A stretch of 64,000 bases of DNA from Delphinus delphis (GCF_949987515.2 NC_082698.1:3443455-3507454); one strand, 5' to 3'. Positions 44,001 to 56,131 are shown, counted from the first letter of the stretch. Notes: generated by a model from the letters alone, not told the origin. A program made the numbers and translations.

Positions 44001-46120
44001 TGAAAGCATGTCACTGCAAGGCACAGTTGTGTACAGGACAGCATGCGTTTCAAGTTACATATTCTCTTTTATTTCTGTATCAAACAAGATATCTAGTATC
44101 CAGTCTATTTAATTGATGGGATGAAGCTGGATTCATTTTGGGATGTCATCCTTCTTCATTACGCCTCGGGTTTTCCTCATCATGAGCTTCCTCAGAGGAC
44201 AGAGACAAATACCTAGTTTTCACAAGGACGAGGTGTCAGTTGAATGCATTTTAAACGCTACCCTCAGCGATTGCAGTCAACATTTTAAATATGGAACAAT
44301 TACACACTAAAACGACATGAGAAACATGCTTTCTAGAAAGATCGCTATTGCATCTCCATGGCAAGTGCAATATTTAGAGAGAAATGTTCTTTCCCTAGAC
44401 TTTACCCATTTGTAAGCAAATAAAATAACTGTTAACCTAGAAATCACATCCTGGGTGTGTATCATCACCTAAGTATTGCTGGAAGTTTTCTTCCAAGTTG
44501 TGTGAGTCTTAGCTTCCTTAGTATTTTATAATTAATGACAGATTTGCAGTTTAATTTTTTTTCTGCTTACAAAGAAAACTCGGGCTTCTTCCAGAAAATT
44601 CTCAAAGTACAGAAAAGCAAGAAGCAGCAGCCCATGCCCTCAATTCTACCCGTTGAAGGCTGTCAAGTGAAGGGCTGTATTTTTGGCTAATGTGATAAGC
44701 TTTTAAAGTTTCAAAAACAATGTCTCGAACTAGTACGGTTTTTATTCTCTCATCTTAAGATATTTGTGACTTCATTTTAAAAGCTTTCCATATGATCGAT
44801 GAAGTGCCCAGGATTGCTGGGAATACCTTAACTCATTCATCTTCAACATTTCCTGAAAAGCCTGAATTTAAGCTCTGTGTGAGTGCTGACACCATTTTTT
44901 ATTTCATCAGGAATCTGTCTTTATTTAGCTTGCATCTGGGGCTGACATGACATATCAGGACCAGATGAAGTGGAGTGGAGGAGCCTGGGCCCAACCAGTG
45001 GAGCAAAGGTACCAAGCTACGGCTGGGTGGCATCGAGGTTGACAGCCCGGGGCCTCTATGATTGGTGTCTGGGCCACACAGAGGGAGCCGTGCACAGATT
45101 TTCACGCCAAAACGGGCCATGGTCACAGTCACCTAAGAGGTCTCTGTGTCTGCTTGAGGACCCCACACCTAAACCCTCTTGGATAGGGTTTACCACTTAA
45201 TTGTGTGCATATTGGTTTCCAGGAAATTTGGAAGGAATTGTGACTGGCTCCGTTCAAAGGCATTGGTTTGTTTCTCAAGGATGTTTGCAGAAGTAACTTG
45301 GATGAAAAGGACTCCTTTAAAACTCCTTTGCAACCTCTCTCATCAGCCAACAGAAGTCCTTCTCATCAATTTTGGGACTTTTGCTAAATCTCAGAACCTG
45401 TCACCTGACACAAAAAAATCAAGCGCAGATGCAGGCTGTGCGTGAAGACGTCACACGTCCAGGAGAAACGTCGGAGGGGTCTCTGGGGCCCCCTGGGAGG
45501 TTTCTTCTGGGGGGTGAGTCACGGCCGTGGGAGTGACTGTGGGCTGCATGTCATTGCCTCCCAAGCACAGGCGTGTTCAATAACATCTGAGGTGTGCACA
45601 CTTGGACTCAGGGTGATGCGTGGAGGAGAGACCAGTTCTGATGCACCATTTTCAGGGAGGTCGGGGACAGAGAGAAAGACCCAGAGCAGGAAATGTGGAC
45701 CTTTTCTCATTTCAGGGGCAGGATTCTGCCCCATCTAGGGTCTCTAGCGTGGAGAGTGGGGTCAGGGATGCCAACCCCTGGTCACTGCAGTGGCTGTCCA
45801 CGCTTTAGAGGGGCCACGGTGTGGCTGGAATCTGAGCGCAAGCTGCCAACTGTCAGTAAACCTGGGGGTAAGGAAGCAGGAACTGTCCCCACGCAGCTGC
45901 AGAGCACCCAGCAGGCCCTGACGTGGCACCACGTTTAGACCAGGGCATCAGGGAATGCAGGAGGGACAGGCTCGGAGCAGCAGGTGGAGGGGCTGCCACG
46001 ACACTGAGGACGCAGTTGGACAGCGGGGCCCAGAGAAGGCGAAAGCCACTGGGGTTATTTAACCGGAAGAAAAGAAAGCTGGAAGCAAATGAAGAAGCAG
46101 CCCGGGTGCAAACAGAAGGT
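38050..46120. other. Long repeat-poor region without recognisable genes
   Basis: Over 8 kb I can name no interspersed element. A 17-A run occurs at about 38563-38580. AT-rich, repeat-free blocks at about 39.9-41.6 kb and 43.7-44.8 kb alternate with GC-richer blocks at about 43.3-43.6 and 45.4-46.1 kb. Frames up to 149 codons (for example minus 43141-43590 and plus 39089-39532) have no recognisable motif. The low repeat density resembles regions holding conserved noncoding elements, but this needs alignment to other mammals. Confidence 0.45.
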
Positions 46121-46123
46121 GTG

Positions 46124-46184
46124 TATGCGTGCGTGTGTGTGTGTGTATATGCTTGTATAAGCATGCATGCATGTGTGTGTGTGT
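46124..46184. repeat. (TG)n/(CATG)n microsatellite
   Basis: Alternating purine-pyrimidine sequence with TG runs and a GCATGCATGCATG stretch, which has Z-DNA potential. Confidence 0.9.
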
Positions 46185-46235
46185 TAAGGGATATTTCTTC
46201 ATAGAAATAGGAATGATTTATTCAGAAAAGTTAAA

Positions 46236-46414
46236 AATAAACAACAAGGTCCTACTGTATAGCACAGGGAAGTATATTCAATATTTTGGGATAAACCGTA
46301 ATGGAAAAGAATATTAAAAAGAATGAATATATACATATAACTGAGTCACTTTGCTGTACAGCAGAAATTAACACAACATTGTAAATCAACTATACTTCAA
46401 TAAAAAAATTTTTA
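46236..46414 (+). mobile_element. LINE-1 3' end, forward, with target duplication
   Basis: The segment begins with AAACAACAAGGTCCTACTGT and ends with CTATACTTCAATAAAAAAAT plus an A-rich tail. This is the forward version of the L1 3' UTR seen in antisense elsewhere in the window. A 10-bp target duplication AAAAGTTAAA flanks it (46226-46235 and 46415-46424). It is only about 180 bp long, so reverse transcription aborted early. It is the only young L1 fragment in the window reading on the plus strand. Confidence 0.88.
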
Positions 46415-46429
46415 AAAAGTTAAATGCTG

Positions 46430-47690
46430 CTCTCACAATTTCTTCACACCCACGAAGGATATAAAGTTCTTCTAAAATAAGTGCGTAGTCAAAAGATGTC
46501 TACTGAAAATAACTCATGCGTTTTCCCCCCCTCAGCCTCGCGTTCTCCTTCCTCAGACCCTGACTCCCAGGTCCAAGCTCCTGATGCACAGCCGTGTTCA
46601 TGACACGTGTCACACACTCGTACACTTTCCTCAGACCTTCTGGTCTGCTTCTCTGTGGTTCCCCACTTTAATTTTCTCAGAAGGGAAAATCAGTTCCACC
46701 GGGTGGAAACGAACCTCGCGTGGACCTCTAATGGCCTCAGTCAGAAGTCCCGTTCGGCACAAGTGATTTAGTTACTAACACGAGTTTCATTGTAAAGCTC
46801 TTGCCTGGTTCCAGTCTCTTGCCCAGCACTTCGATCAATAAGGTGTTATTTGCTTCTGCAACCTCGGCCAGCTGTTTCCTGGTTTTGAATTAGCTGTTGA
46901 ATCAAACATTGGGTTGGCAGGCATCCACTTCTCTGTCTACCTTTGACTGGTGAGCGCTGAGTAGCCAGCAGCTCTGGGGGAATCTCTGTGTGTTTGGGGC
47001 AAGGTTTAGGATAAACCTCACTGATCTGTGTTCTTCATCTGACGCCCAAACTCTGATTCTTTTCACTTTCCCTCCCCTGTATCTTTCCTTCTCTGCGATG
47101 TCCCTCCTACGGCAGCTGCAGAAGGACAAACCATAACACAGGGTCTTCCGTCTTCAGTTGGAATGACCTCTGACAGCTCCCTCATGTCGCACTCTTCGCT
47201 TCACTGCGGCTGCTTACCGTGCTGTTTGGAGCATAGTTCTGGGAATATAATGTGCTCCAAGACCTGGGACAAGTTCTGCCATCAATATCCTGCCAGTTCC
47301 CCCAAATTTGGACCCTCTGGTTCAACTGTGTCCCCATCACCAGAGAGCAAATGCTGGCCTCCTAACACAGCCTCTTGAAATTCAATTTTGCACAAGTTCT
47401 CGGCCTAAATCAGCCTCAACTCATAGTTAGTGCTTGTTCTGCTAAGATGTAGTTTACTTTTCAATTTTTCAAGAACATAAATTTGATAACTGTCATGAAA
47501 GCCAACACCCTTTGTTATTTACAGTGAAGCTCTCCCCTACTTTGCTTAAGAAAGAAGTATACTTGTGTTTCTTGGTGGTTGTTGCTGTAAATCGAGCTGG
47601 GGATTAAAAAAAGCAGGTGCATTAACTATTGGGGTCACTGAAGTTTGTGGAATTGCAAAAGAAGCTGAAGTGAGAGACAGACCACTCACA
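46430..47690. other. Unique DNA, nothing recognised
   Basis: GC-balanced sequence without a named repeat. Frames below 80 codons. Confidence 0.45.
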
Positions 47691-47694
47691 AAGG

Positions 47695-48230
47695 ACAGCA
47701 TTTGGCCAAGATCCTTTTGGTTGCAAGTGACCGAATCCCGTGTTGCAACTCCCTACAGGAAAGTGGGAACTCAACAGGATTGGTCAAGTAATTTGGCTGG
47801 ATCAGAGTTGAGCCTGTGTCCTTGGAGATCTACCTTGTCTGTCTTTTTCATCTCTGGGTTCTGTGTTCTTCTGTTTGGCTTCATTCCCCCCACCCCCCAA
47901 GTTAACAGAAAATATGGCCATTCACACCATGGTCAAGGACTAGTAGTTTTGGAGAGAAGAGAGCTAACATCTTAGAGACAGCTCTGACCGGCGTGGCTTG
48001 GGTACCACGACTAATCATAGGAACAGTTATAAGGGTGGGGGACATGGTGCTCTGATGTCCTGGGCTGTCAGGGTCCATGCCTGTGCTGGTGGGGAAAGGG
48101 TTAGCTCTGCTGGCACCCCATGGAATAGATCCTGCAAGAATGAGGAATTCTGTTCTCAAAAGAAGGAATCCCTTCTGGGTGACGGGGAAACTCCCTGGGC
48201 AATCAACTCTCCAGGCATCCAGGATTAGGA
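47695..48230. repeat. Possible old interspersed repeat, family not assigned
   Basis: GGTTGCAAGTGACCGAATCC followed by a CTCTGGGTTCTGTGTTCTTC-like stretch, then GGTCAAGGACTAG, resembles a high-copy mammalian repeat that I remember by pattern but cannot name. The frame of 136 codons at 47565-47975 runs through it and is not credible as a gene. Confidence 0.35.
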
Positions 48231-48239
48231 GAGATGCAG

Positions 48240-50235
48240 CCTTTTACCTCTGAAGATGTTGAGATGTGAGGAACACAGGGATTTCAAGTCTACCTGTTTC
48301 TTGTATTAAGTGGATATACTTAATAGCCCTCTATCTGAATATCATCTGTACCTTGGGACTTGGGTTAACACCTTTATTTACCTAAATTCTGAAGACACCT
48401 GGTTGCCTCGTACCACCTTTCACCTTGGCTAATGCCATCTATTCATTAGCCCCTCATTTGATCTAGTCAATGAATAATAAGATATGTTACATCACTCCTG
48501 AGAAAAGCATGGGATTTTTTCATTAAATATTAGGGCATGAAATTGTTACATCAGCCATTATAGGTTGAACATAATCCCAAGTAAACCCAACAGGTAAATC
48601 TCTCTGCCTTCTCAGGTTCACCCAATATTAACTCAATACCAAATCAAAGGATTACTTAGCAACGTTTGTGAGTATTTGGGGTTCATGACTATTCCCAGGA
48701 CCCACTGCCTTCCGGGACCCACGCCTGTACATGTGGACACGTAAACACATGTACCTGTGTATCCATGTCCTGGTGAACTGCTAAATAGGTTTGACAATAT
48801 TTATGTCTTCCTAACATTTTTTATTTCAAAACTCTGCCAGGCTATGATCTTTTTCTTCCTTTTTTACGGAAGAGAAGGGTTCCCTTTGCCCTGCCCGTGA
48901 GCTGGATTAATAGTTAATGAAGCCTGGGCAGGAGGGACAGAGTCTGTGGGGTGTGATCAGAGATGAGTCTTTTAAAACACAGCTAAACATGTGTCCTGGC
49001 TTAGCTGCCCGCCGGCTTCCTGCTGGGCCTCCTGCAGAGACCATGGTGTTAGAGCCCAGACTCCACTCCCACCCTGGGCTGCAGAGCTGAGCTGCTGCCT
49101 GGAGGGGGCGCCTCTCCAAGCTGGAGCCCTCTGCTGCTCAGATGGTGGTCCGGGCTCTGATCCTCAGGGCTTCACTCTCTTTCCATGAGAAGGAAGACTT
49201 GGGCTCACTGAAGGAGGTGGGTCGGAACGGGAAGCCATGAGAACAACTTCCTGGTGGCAAAGTCCCGGGAGGATCCTGGGCGGAGGGACCACTGGCGGTT
49301 AGAGGAGAATATTGATCTTCCAGGCAAGGAAACCCCATATCCTGCTAGCAAAGGGCATAGCGGCAGAAGCAGTGGGAAGGGGCCTTGAACCTGCAGTCTG
49401 AAATAGACTCAGTGTGGCTGTAGGCCTGGGGGGGGGGGGGGCGCTCCCAGCAGCTGTTGGGAGGGAGGTTTGGGGACTTGGTGCTCCCTCATTAGTGGAT
49501 GCCTTGAGACATGGGCTCTGCAGAGGACGTGGGTCAGGTTTTAGGCAGCAGAGCCAGGAGAAGCAGGAGGTCTCCATTCCCTGTGTGAAGTTCAGACACA
49601 AAGGATGCCAGGCTGCCATCCTGCCACGAAGCTTACGGTGGAGAAAGATGCCAGGGCTACACAGAGGGTACGGCTTCTTTGGCTGAAAGTGAGCAAAACA
49701 GCTCTGGTCCCTGAAAGCGAAAAGGGAATTTCCTGGCAGGATCTGGAGGCCCCAGGGAACTGGTGGGAAGGCTGGAAGATGAGCCAGTCTCCTCCAAAAC
49801 CTAGAAAACAAGAAGCCCAGGGCGTTCTCCCAGCAGGGGCGTCCGACATGATGGAGACACCTCTGTTCTCAGGAGAAAACTCCAGAGCCCCTATTTTCAG
49901 ATTTCTGGGAGGGAGGAAGCAATGCTTCTAAAGGAAATCTGGGTGCTGCTGGGAAGGGCGTGGATGGTGGGCAGCCCCCAGCCCCGTGTCCACCCAGCGC
50001 CCCTGTGAAGTGATTTTCCTGCAGGTCCCTCTGGAAGGAGTACTTTTCTTGGAATCCTTTGTTATTGTATTTTTTCCCTTGCATTTGGCTTTGGACTTAC
50101 AGTCGGGCGCCCTTAGATCCAGAGGCCCCGACTCCTCATGTGTTGCCCGGAACAAAGCCATCCCCCGTACAGAGCATGATGCTTCCAGCGTTTCCCAGGA
50201 GCTGCTTAGAGGCTCAGGGCAGCCCGTGATCTGCT
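48240..50235. other. Unique DNA, GC-rich after 48.9 kb
   Basis: No named repeat. The part from about 48.9 kb onward is GC-rich with many overlapping frames (longest 170 codons, minus 49299-49811) lacking family resemblance. A run of 14 G (49428-49441) and a CTCF-like motif (49098-49112) lie here. Confidence 0.45.
49428..49441. repeat. Homopolymer run of 14 G
   Basis: Fourteen consecutive G bases, followed by CGCTCCC. Such a run can fold as a G-quadruplex and is prone to length error. Confidence 0.95.
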
Positions 50236-50238
50236 GAG

Positions 50239-50293
50239 AGAGCACTGGTACAGTGCTCTGGTGCACTGGTACCAGTGCATGGCAGTAGCCATG
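50239..50293. repeat. Cluster of three adjacent perfect inverted repeats
   Basis: Arm pairs are AGAGCACTG/CAGTGCTCT around a 3-base loop (50239-50259), the 18-bp perfect palindrome TGCACTGGTACCAGTGCA (50262-50279), and CATGGC/GCCATG around a 4-base loop (50278-50293). The first two share the core GCACTGGTAC, which suggests a local duplication. No known element is associated with it. Confidence 0.95.
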
Positions 50294-50299
50294 ACCCCA

Positions 50300-51970
50300 G
50301 AAGCCAGAGCGGTCAGCGTCAGCCTCTGGGTGGACTGACTTTCCAGTATCAATCCTACAGGCGGGACCCGTCTCTGGGGGTCGACTGCTACCCCTGGCCA
50401 GTTGGCATCATCATTTAGCATTGTGCAAAGGGCAAAGCGTGCCACGAGGAGCTGTGGGACTTTGGGAGGGCTTTTGCCTCTCTCTGTTTCTTCCTCAATA
50501 GCATGAACAGTCTCACAGGGGAAGAGCAGGTGCTGCGCTCTACCTGCTCATTTCCCACCAGCGCTGTGGATGGATGGATGGATTGGAGGAAGCAGAAGCC
50601 TAAGGACTTATCATGCAGCCTAGTCCCCCTGCAGAAGAAGAAATGAGAGACTTTGTTTACGAGCAAAACCAAACTCCAACCAGTGACGCAGCCATAGGAC
50701 AATCAAAGGACATGTCTTGGGATCCAGATGAAAACACACAGGTACGATCTATCACGTCAACATTTCACATAAAGTACGTATGAAAGGATTTTGTGCCAAC
50801 GCGTGGTGAAACAAGACAGACCTTAAATCACTGGCCTCTGTTTGAACCTGCAAATCTTTTTAATTTTAAAAGTATTTAAACTCGTAACGTTCATAAACGA
50901 AGTTATGACAGTTTGACAGAAGAGAGAAGTCGCCGAGCAGGACAAATACTTTCCTAATGGTTTTGCTTTTTTCATTCTTTTAAATATCAAGTAATAATAT
51001 TTTTTAATGTTTTTGTAAACATGAGATGTTTTAATGCTTGAAAAATTGTGTCTCATAAATAAGCTTTATTGTCTGTCAAAAAGGATGAAAATATAACTTT
51101 ACATTTCTGTTTTAAAGTAATTTTAGTGCCTATTAGCTATAAAGTAACAGTTATATATAATTTAGTGTATGTAGTCACTCGAAACAACTTGACATTTTCA
51201 CACAAACAGAGAACTATAATAATAGTCTTGGGATTTCATTGGAAGTACGCACCACTACGGGATATTAAAATAACTTATGGTGCACTGTAATTCTTGTTTT
51301 GTATTTGTCCAAGTAGTTGTGAAGCAGGCTATAAAGTAGTAAAATGAAAACCCATGCTCCAACTCCAGCTCTGATGCGTTCTGAAGGTTAGGGTCGTCTT
51401 TTCTAAGCGTGATTAACCTCATTGACATTTCTGGGTGTCATCTTTGACTTTTTCTTTCTTAATATTTTCTGTTTCAATGGCCAATCCTATTTATCTTAGC
51501 TTATGATTTGAGACACGGTAATGACTTCTTTAAGATAAAAATGCTGATAGTGTGTAGTAGCGGTTCTGCTTATAATTGACCGAGAGTCAATTACTTGTTG
51601 CTTTTAAGGAGGTGCAGACATAGAAATTTTTGCTCTGAACAAAACAAACAAACCAAAGCAGAACTCTTAATAGTGATCTTACCTATTGTTTTAATTTGAG
51701 TATATAAATAAGGTTCAGTAGATCAGCACGGGGCTGAAAATGTTTAGCAAGCCGAAATGCAGTCGTGGGGTATGCCCATAAATGAAATAAGAGAACATTA
51801 AATCTTACTCTGCTAGTTTAAAGGACAGATAATTTGGATACAATCCATTTTAAAGTGTATCTCTGAGGAATCTGTGAGAGGAGTATTTTGTGACTATTGT
51901 AAACCAGCTGTAAGGACAATATTTAACCTACTTTAGAGAAGAAGCCATTTCCTGCATCATTTATAGAGCT
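50300..51970. other. Unique DNA, increasingly AT-rich
   Basis: No repeat was named apart from a short (GATG)n near 50568-50584. Frames up to 95 codons have no motif. AT content rises from about 50.8 kb. Confidence 0.45.
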
Positions 51971-51974
51971 GACA

Positions 51975-52735
51975 TATAATTATGCTTGCCTCATTAAAGC
52001 ATGCCCAACATTATCCTCTTTCTGGCAACGCACATCACCGTCTGCCCTTGAATAGAACGAAAAGGCATTTCTTTAAAATACTCCTTAATTGTACTTTTGC
52101 ATTAATTTTCATTGGCCTTTTGCCCACTGCTAGGTCTCAGTATCATTTGGAGCTGAAACACAATAAATGAGAATTCTTCCACAATAACTAACCCTTTGCT
52201 TCAATATTATTCCTGAGAGAGAGGCCACGGAAAGAAATCATTTTTGTGCGGTTAAAGATGGGCGCCATTTATAATCTACATATTGCAATTAAAACCACTC
52301 AAGGATTTGACTTCCGCTAATTTTAATTGAAGTGGTATGTGGGCAGGGATTAGGTGAACGTGCAGATGTGCACAAAAATTAATATGAACCTGGAGAAATG
52401 TCTTTTTTCCATAAAAGGACTGACCAAATGTTCACAGATGGAATTTGAGAGGACCCTTATTGAATAAACCAGTAGGGCTCACTTGGGCCATTTCTGTAGC
52501 AATTCCATATACTTTATGTTGGAAAAGACATGCCCCTTTCTTTTTCTTTATAAATTATTCTCATGCCTGATTAGTTAATGTCTTTAATTTGCATTAGCGC
52601 ACCTAAATGAAAGTAAAAACAAATTAGTCCTATAAATGTACTTTACAGACGATGGTCTAAGGAGGTTGGCTAACAGATATTAATTAAGCATATTAACCAC
52701 AGAAGTCTCTGGTGTCAACTGAGATCTTGGGGATA
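51975..52735. other. Candidate conserved noncoding block
   Basis: About 760 bases of AT-rich, complex sequence are free of simple repeats and of any recognised transposon. They contain many homeodomain-core words (TAATTG, ATTAATTA-like, ATTAAT). There is a bicoid-type GGGATTA at about 52347, an octamer-like AATTTGCAT near 52587 and GTTAATG/ATTAGTTAATG elements. The composition and lack of insertions resemble vertebrate developmental enhancers. This is inference only; no alignment was available. Confidence 0.35.
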
Positions 52736-52739
52736 CACG

Positions 52740-54299
52740 TAAAACAGAAAAGAGAGAAGAGGAAACCGATTTTGGAGTTGCATAGAACTTTTCAAGTGTA
52801 AGAAATTATGAAGAGTTTGGGACTGTGAGGTAAAAAAAAACTCTGAAAAAATACATGTATTTCTTTCTGGTATTTCTGAAGATTAGTGCAGTGGCCGTCT
52901 CAGAACAGGTGTGCAATAAAACATTCTGAATAAACAAAGAAAGATGAATTTATATCTTACATTTTTAATTTTAACTCAAATGTTTCAATACTTCTAAATA
53001 AATAATAAAGCAATGATACCCAAGCTCGAAAGTACACCGCCTTAAATTTCAATAATAACTTATAATTCTCAAGCATGATATCTGATTCTCCGCAGCATTC
53101 CACATAAAGAAAAGAGGAAAAAACGGAAAATTAAAATAAAATCCCACAATAGTCAATGTGAAAGGATCTTAATTCTTAAAGTGGGTCTGATAAAAATTTT
53201 GAAGATAGGGAAATACAACATCAAATAGAAGCTTAATAAAGATTATTATTAATAGCTTTCTGTAGGGAGATGCACTTTGATATCTGCCCTTCCTTACTGC
53301 CTGTAATTCATTCATAAAGCAGATGAAACGTTCACTGCAGAGGGGAGCCCTTTGTCTGGATAAATCCCTGGGCTCAGCACTTGGAAGTGTACCAGGCTCT
53401 GGATGGAGGCTTTAAGATCTGCCCTTTCCTGCTGTCAGAAGAGCCTCCTGCCTTTGCCACTTGAAGAATCCATCAGCCTGGAAGCAGCTAGCTTTACCTT
53501 GAAGAGAGAATCTGCCTAGTACCTATAATTCTTCAAAAGGCGTTTTCTTGGAAGGCGTCCCCTGGTCACCGAGTCGCTGTCGCGGGCCTGGGAGGGGGAG
53601 ATGGCTGTGGTCACATTTCAGTAACTTAAGACTTTGGGAGGAGAAACTAGGCTAAACTTTCTGGTTCCCTGGTCAATGCTCAGGCTACTGGACTAATTAA
53701 CTTATCTGTTAAAGATGACATTTTCTCACCCCCAAATACAGGTGGTTCTGATAAATCTAGATATACTTGGCATAATTATGAAGAGTTTCAAATATCTCTT
53801 TTATGAATTTCACAACTCTCCCAAATTCTCCAGTTGAAATATTATTAACTTAGGCACAGGGGTCTGAGTTGGTAGATTTGACGTTGGCAAAGATGATGAA
53901 TTGAATTCCGAAGGGATCGCGGAAGTCAGCAAAATCCAAAAACGGTTCATTTCTACCCATATATTTTACTAATTGGATGAATGTTTTAATTTGATTTTTT
54001 TCCCTGAAATTCTATCATGTAAAAGTGAGGAGCTGATGGAGATTCTCTTGATTTTCCTGCCGTCTGCGTCGTTCTCGCTTCATAACTCCAGGAAATGAGC
54101 AAACCAAATTCTTCCAGGCAAATAAGTGGGCTCCGGTTCTGGGTCAGGGAACCTGGGAGATTGACAGTAAACTCTGGGCATTACTACATCCAACTCAGTC
54201 ATCTCATAGGAGCTGTGGTCCTTGGCGCTTTCCTCTGCAGGGGCGCACCTGGTCAATGATGTCACGTCGTGTGTTCGCAACTCTGGAGCTGGGACATTA

Positions 54300-54300
<1 letters not shown>
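52740..54300. other. Unique DNA, no gene
   Basis: AT-rich in 52.7-53.3 kb and balanced after. No repeat family was recognised. The frame at 54080-54280 (minus) has no motif. Confidence 0.45.

Positions 54301-54302
<2 letters not shown>

Positions 54303-54361
<59 letters not shown>
54303..54361. repeat. (CT)n microsatellite, about 29 units
   Basis: Uninterrupted CT dinucleotides to position 54361, preceded by CCCTCTCC. It is a homopyrimidine mirror repeat with triplex potential. Ser-Leu frames through it are artefacts. Confidence 0.97.
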
Positions 54362-54364
<3 letters not shown>

Positions 54365-54870
54365 AACCTCAATTCTGAATGAGAGTAATAAGAGTGATAA
54401 CTTTTAATCCACTTCTGTTCATATAAATAATCACAGCATTTGCAAACTTCAGCTGTTGTATTGATGACAACTTATGTGCAATCCCTCTCCTTATCCACTA
54501 CAACAGGCTACTGTGGCCTCAGGTAGGTCATAGAGACAGGTCATTGGGGGTCAGCGAAGGCCAATCAGAGATCCGGAAAAGTCCCCCACCTCGTTTCTAG
54601 TTCTCACCCCAATTCTGCAAGGGAGGTAGTGTCGCTACTTCTCAGAATATCGAAGGGCAGAAAAGTCCCCTTTCTGTGACTAATTTAATATGTTCCCCAT
54701 TGTGTCCTATTTAAAAATCCAGACAAAGCAGTTCTGAGATTTAGCCCCAGCTCGTAATGCACTTGTGCATTTTCTTCTCTCAGGAAAGAGGAGGATCAGA
54801 CAGGCATGTACCATTCTACTCTCCTCCTCGGTGGCTGAAATCTTAGAGTTAAATTTATTGCTCTATGACA
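54365..54870. other. Unique DNA, nothing recognised
   Basis: Balanced sequence with no named repeat or coding signature. Confidence 0.4.
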
Positions 54871-54877
54871 GCATGAT

Positions 54878-55262
54878 AGTGACAGTAAGCTAGGTAACAA
54901 AGAGCCCCCAAATCTCAGAGGCTTAAAGCAACTAAGGTGTATTTCTTGCTCATGTTATATGCCTCTGGAAGGCTGGCCGGGACGGCCGCTGACACACAGC
55001 TCTGATCTGGGACATGGCCGGCCCTCCGCTTGTGGGAGAGGGAAAGAGAGAGCTTGGTGGAACAGACACTCACTCTTAAAGCTTTTGTTGGAAGTGACAC
55101 GTCACTTCTGCTACTATTTCATTGGCAAAGCAAGTCATGTGGCCACACATAATGTCAAGGGGAGGAGACCATGTGTCTGGAAGGGGAACCAGCAGGAGTG
55201 TTTGTGAGCAGAATGATGTCTGTGACAGGTAGGGAGCTTCTGACTCCATCTTCCTGGTATAA
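54878..55262. repeat. Old interspersed repeat, family not assigned
   Basis: CAAATCTCAGAGGCTTAAAG near the start, GAAGTGACACGTCACTTCTG in the middle and TTTCATTGGCAAAGCAAGTC with CATGTGGCCACACATAATGT towards the end are motifs that I recognise from a high-copy, ancient mammalian repeat. I cannot assign it confidently to an LTR or DNA-transposon class. No protein is encoded. Confidence 0.5.
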
Positions 55263-55269
55263 GGGGCTT

Positions 55270-55870
55270 TCCCTCTCACTAAGCTTCTGACGTCTACTTT
55301 GAATATTTAATTTAAATGTTCTATTTTATTTGGGGTCTGATGTTACAGTTTTCTTTCAATATTCTGAAACTCTATGCTATATAAATTATTAAATATTAGT
55401 AATTATGATAATTAGATTAAACCTTTTACTCATTCACTCGTTCATTCATTCATTCCAGTCTCATCTCAGGATATCCCTTCCCTCATTTCTATAAGTGATT
55501 GTCCCCTAATTTTTGTATCTTACTCACAATTTTATCTCCTAAGGCTGTTAGGGTTTTATTTTGGTTTTCTGGGCTTGGTAGGGTGGAGGGTCTTCTGGTC
55601 ACATAGTTACTGACCAAGGGAAAAGAGGGAGGGATGTCCAGGCTGGGGCACAACACCTGGGCTGGGAAAGTGAGGGGTGGAGAGCTGGGAAGGCGTGCAA
55701 AGGGCAAGGATCCAGAGGTGCAGCGGAGGGCAGCTCCACGCAGGGGGCGAATGTGTGCTCCGCAAACAGCCAACTCTTAGACTTGTAGCATTCTGTGAGG
55801 TCTTGCAAAACTCTGTGACCCCGTTCAGGAGATTGGAGCAGGAGAAGACAGTGGCAGCTGGGTAGCTAAT
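55270..55870. other. Unique DNA, nothing recognised
   Basis: AT-rich at the left with an ATTC repeat near 55440-55457, GC-rich at the right. No named element and no credible frame. Confidence 0.4.
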
Positions 55871-55879
55871 TGTAGCACT

Positions 55880-56104
55880 TCGTTTTCTCTTTAGAGCATC
55901 TTCCAGTAACGCACCCCAGTGCTTTGCAGTAATGCAGTCTGTACTGGAAAAACTGTTTGCATTTTTTCTCTCTCCCTCTTTGTTTCCTTCTCCGAGTAGG
56001 TTATAAGCAACTTGAGGGCAGACACCTCACCCTACTGCTATCCTAGTGGCAACCAACTGGCAGTCTGTCTTGCGACTGGCACCCCAAACCTGTTGAATAA
56101 ACAC
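55880..56104 (+). repeat. L2 3' end relic
   Basis: TAAGCAACTTGAGGGCAGAC followed about 80 bases later by CCCAAACCTGTTGAATAAAC is the forward L2 3' end ('TGTAAGCTCCTTGAGGGCAGG ... TAAATGTTTGTTGAATGAA'). Confidence 0.65.
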
Positions 56105-56131
56105 CATTTTTCCTTGATCCTGTATGTTTAC

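Noticed and set aside
47565..47975. 136-codon plus-strand frame
   Set aside because: Runs through a suspected old interspersed repeat and has no recognisable motif.
49299..49811. 170-codon minus-strand frame in GC-rich DNA
   Set aside because: Overlapped by four other frames on both strands. Pro/Ser-rich low-complexity translation without a domain.
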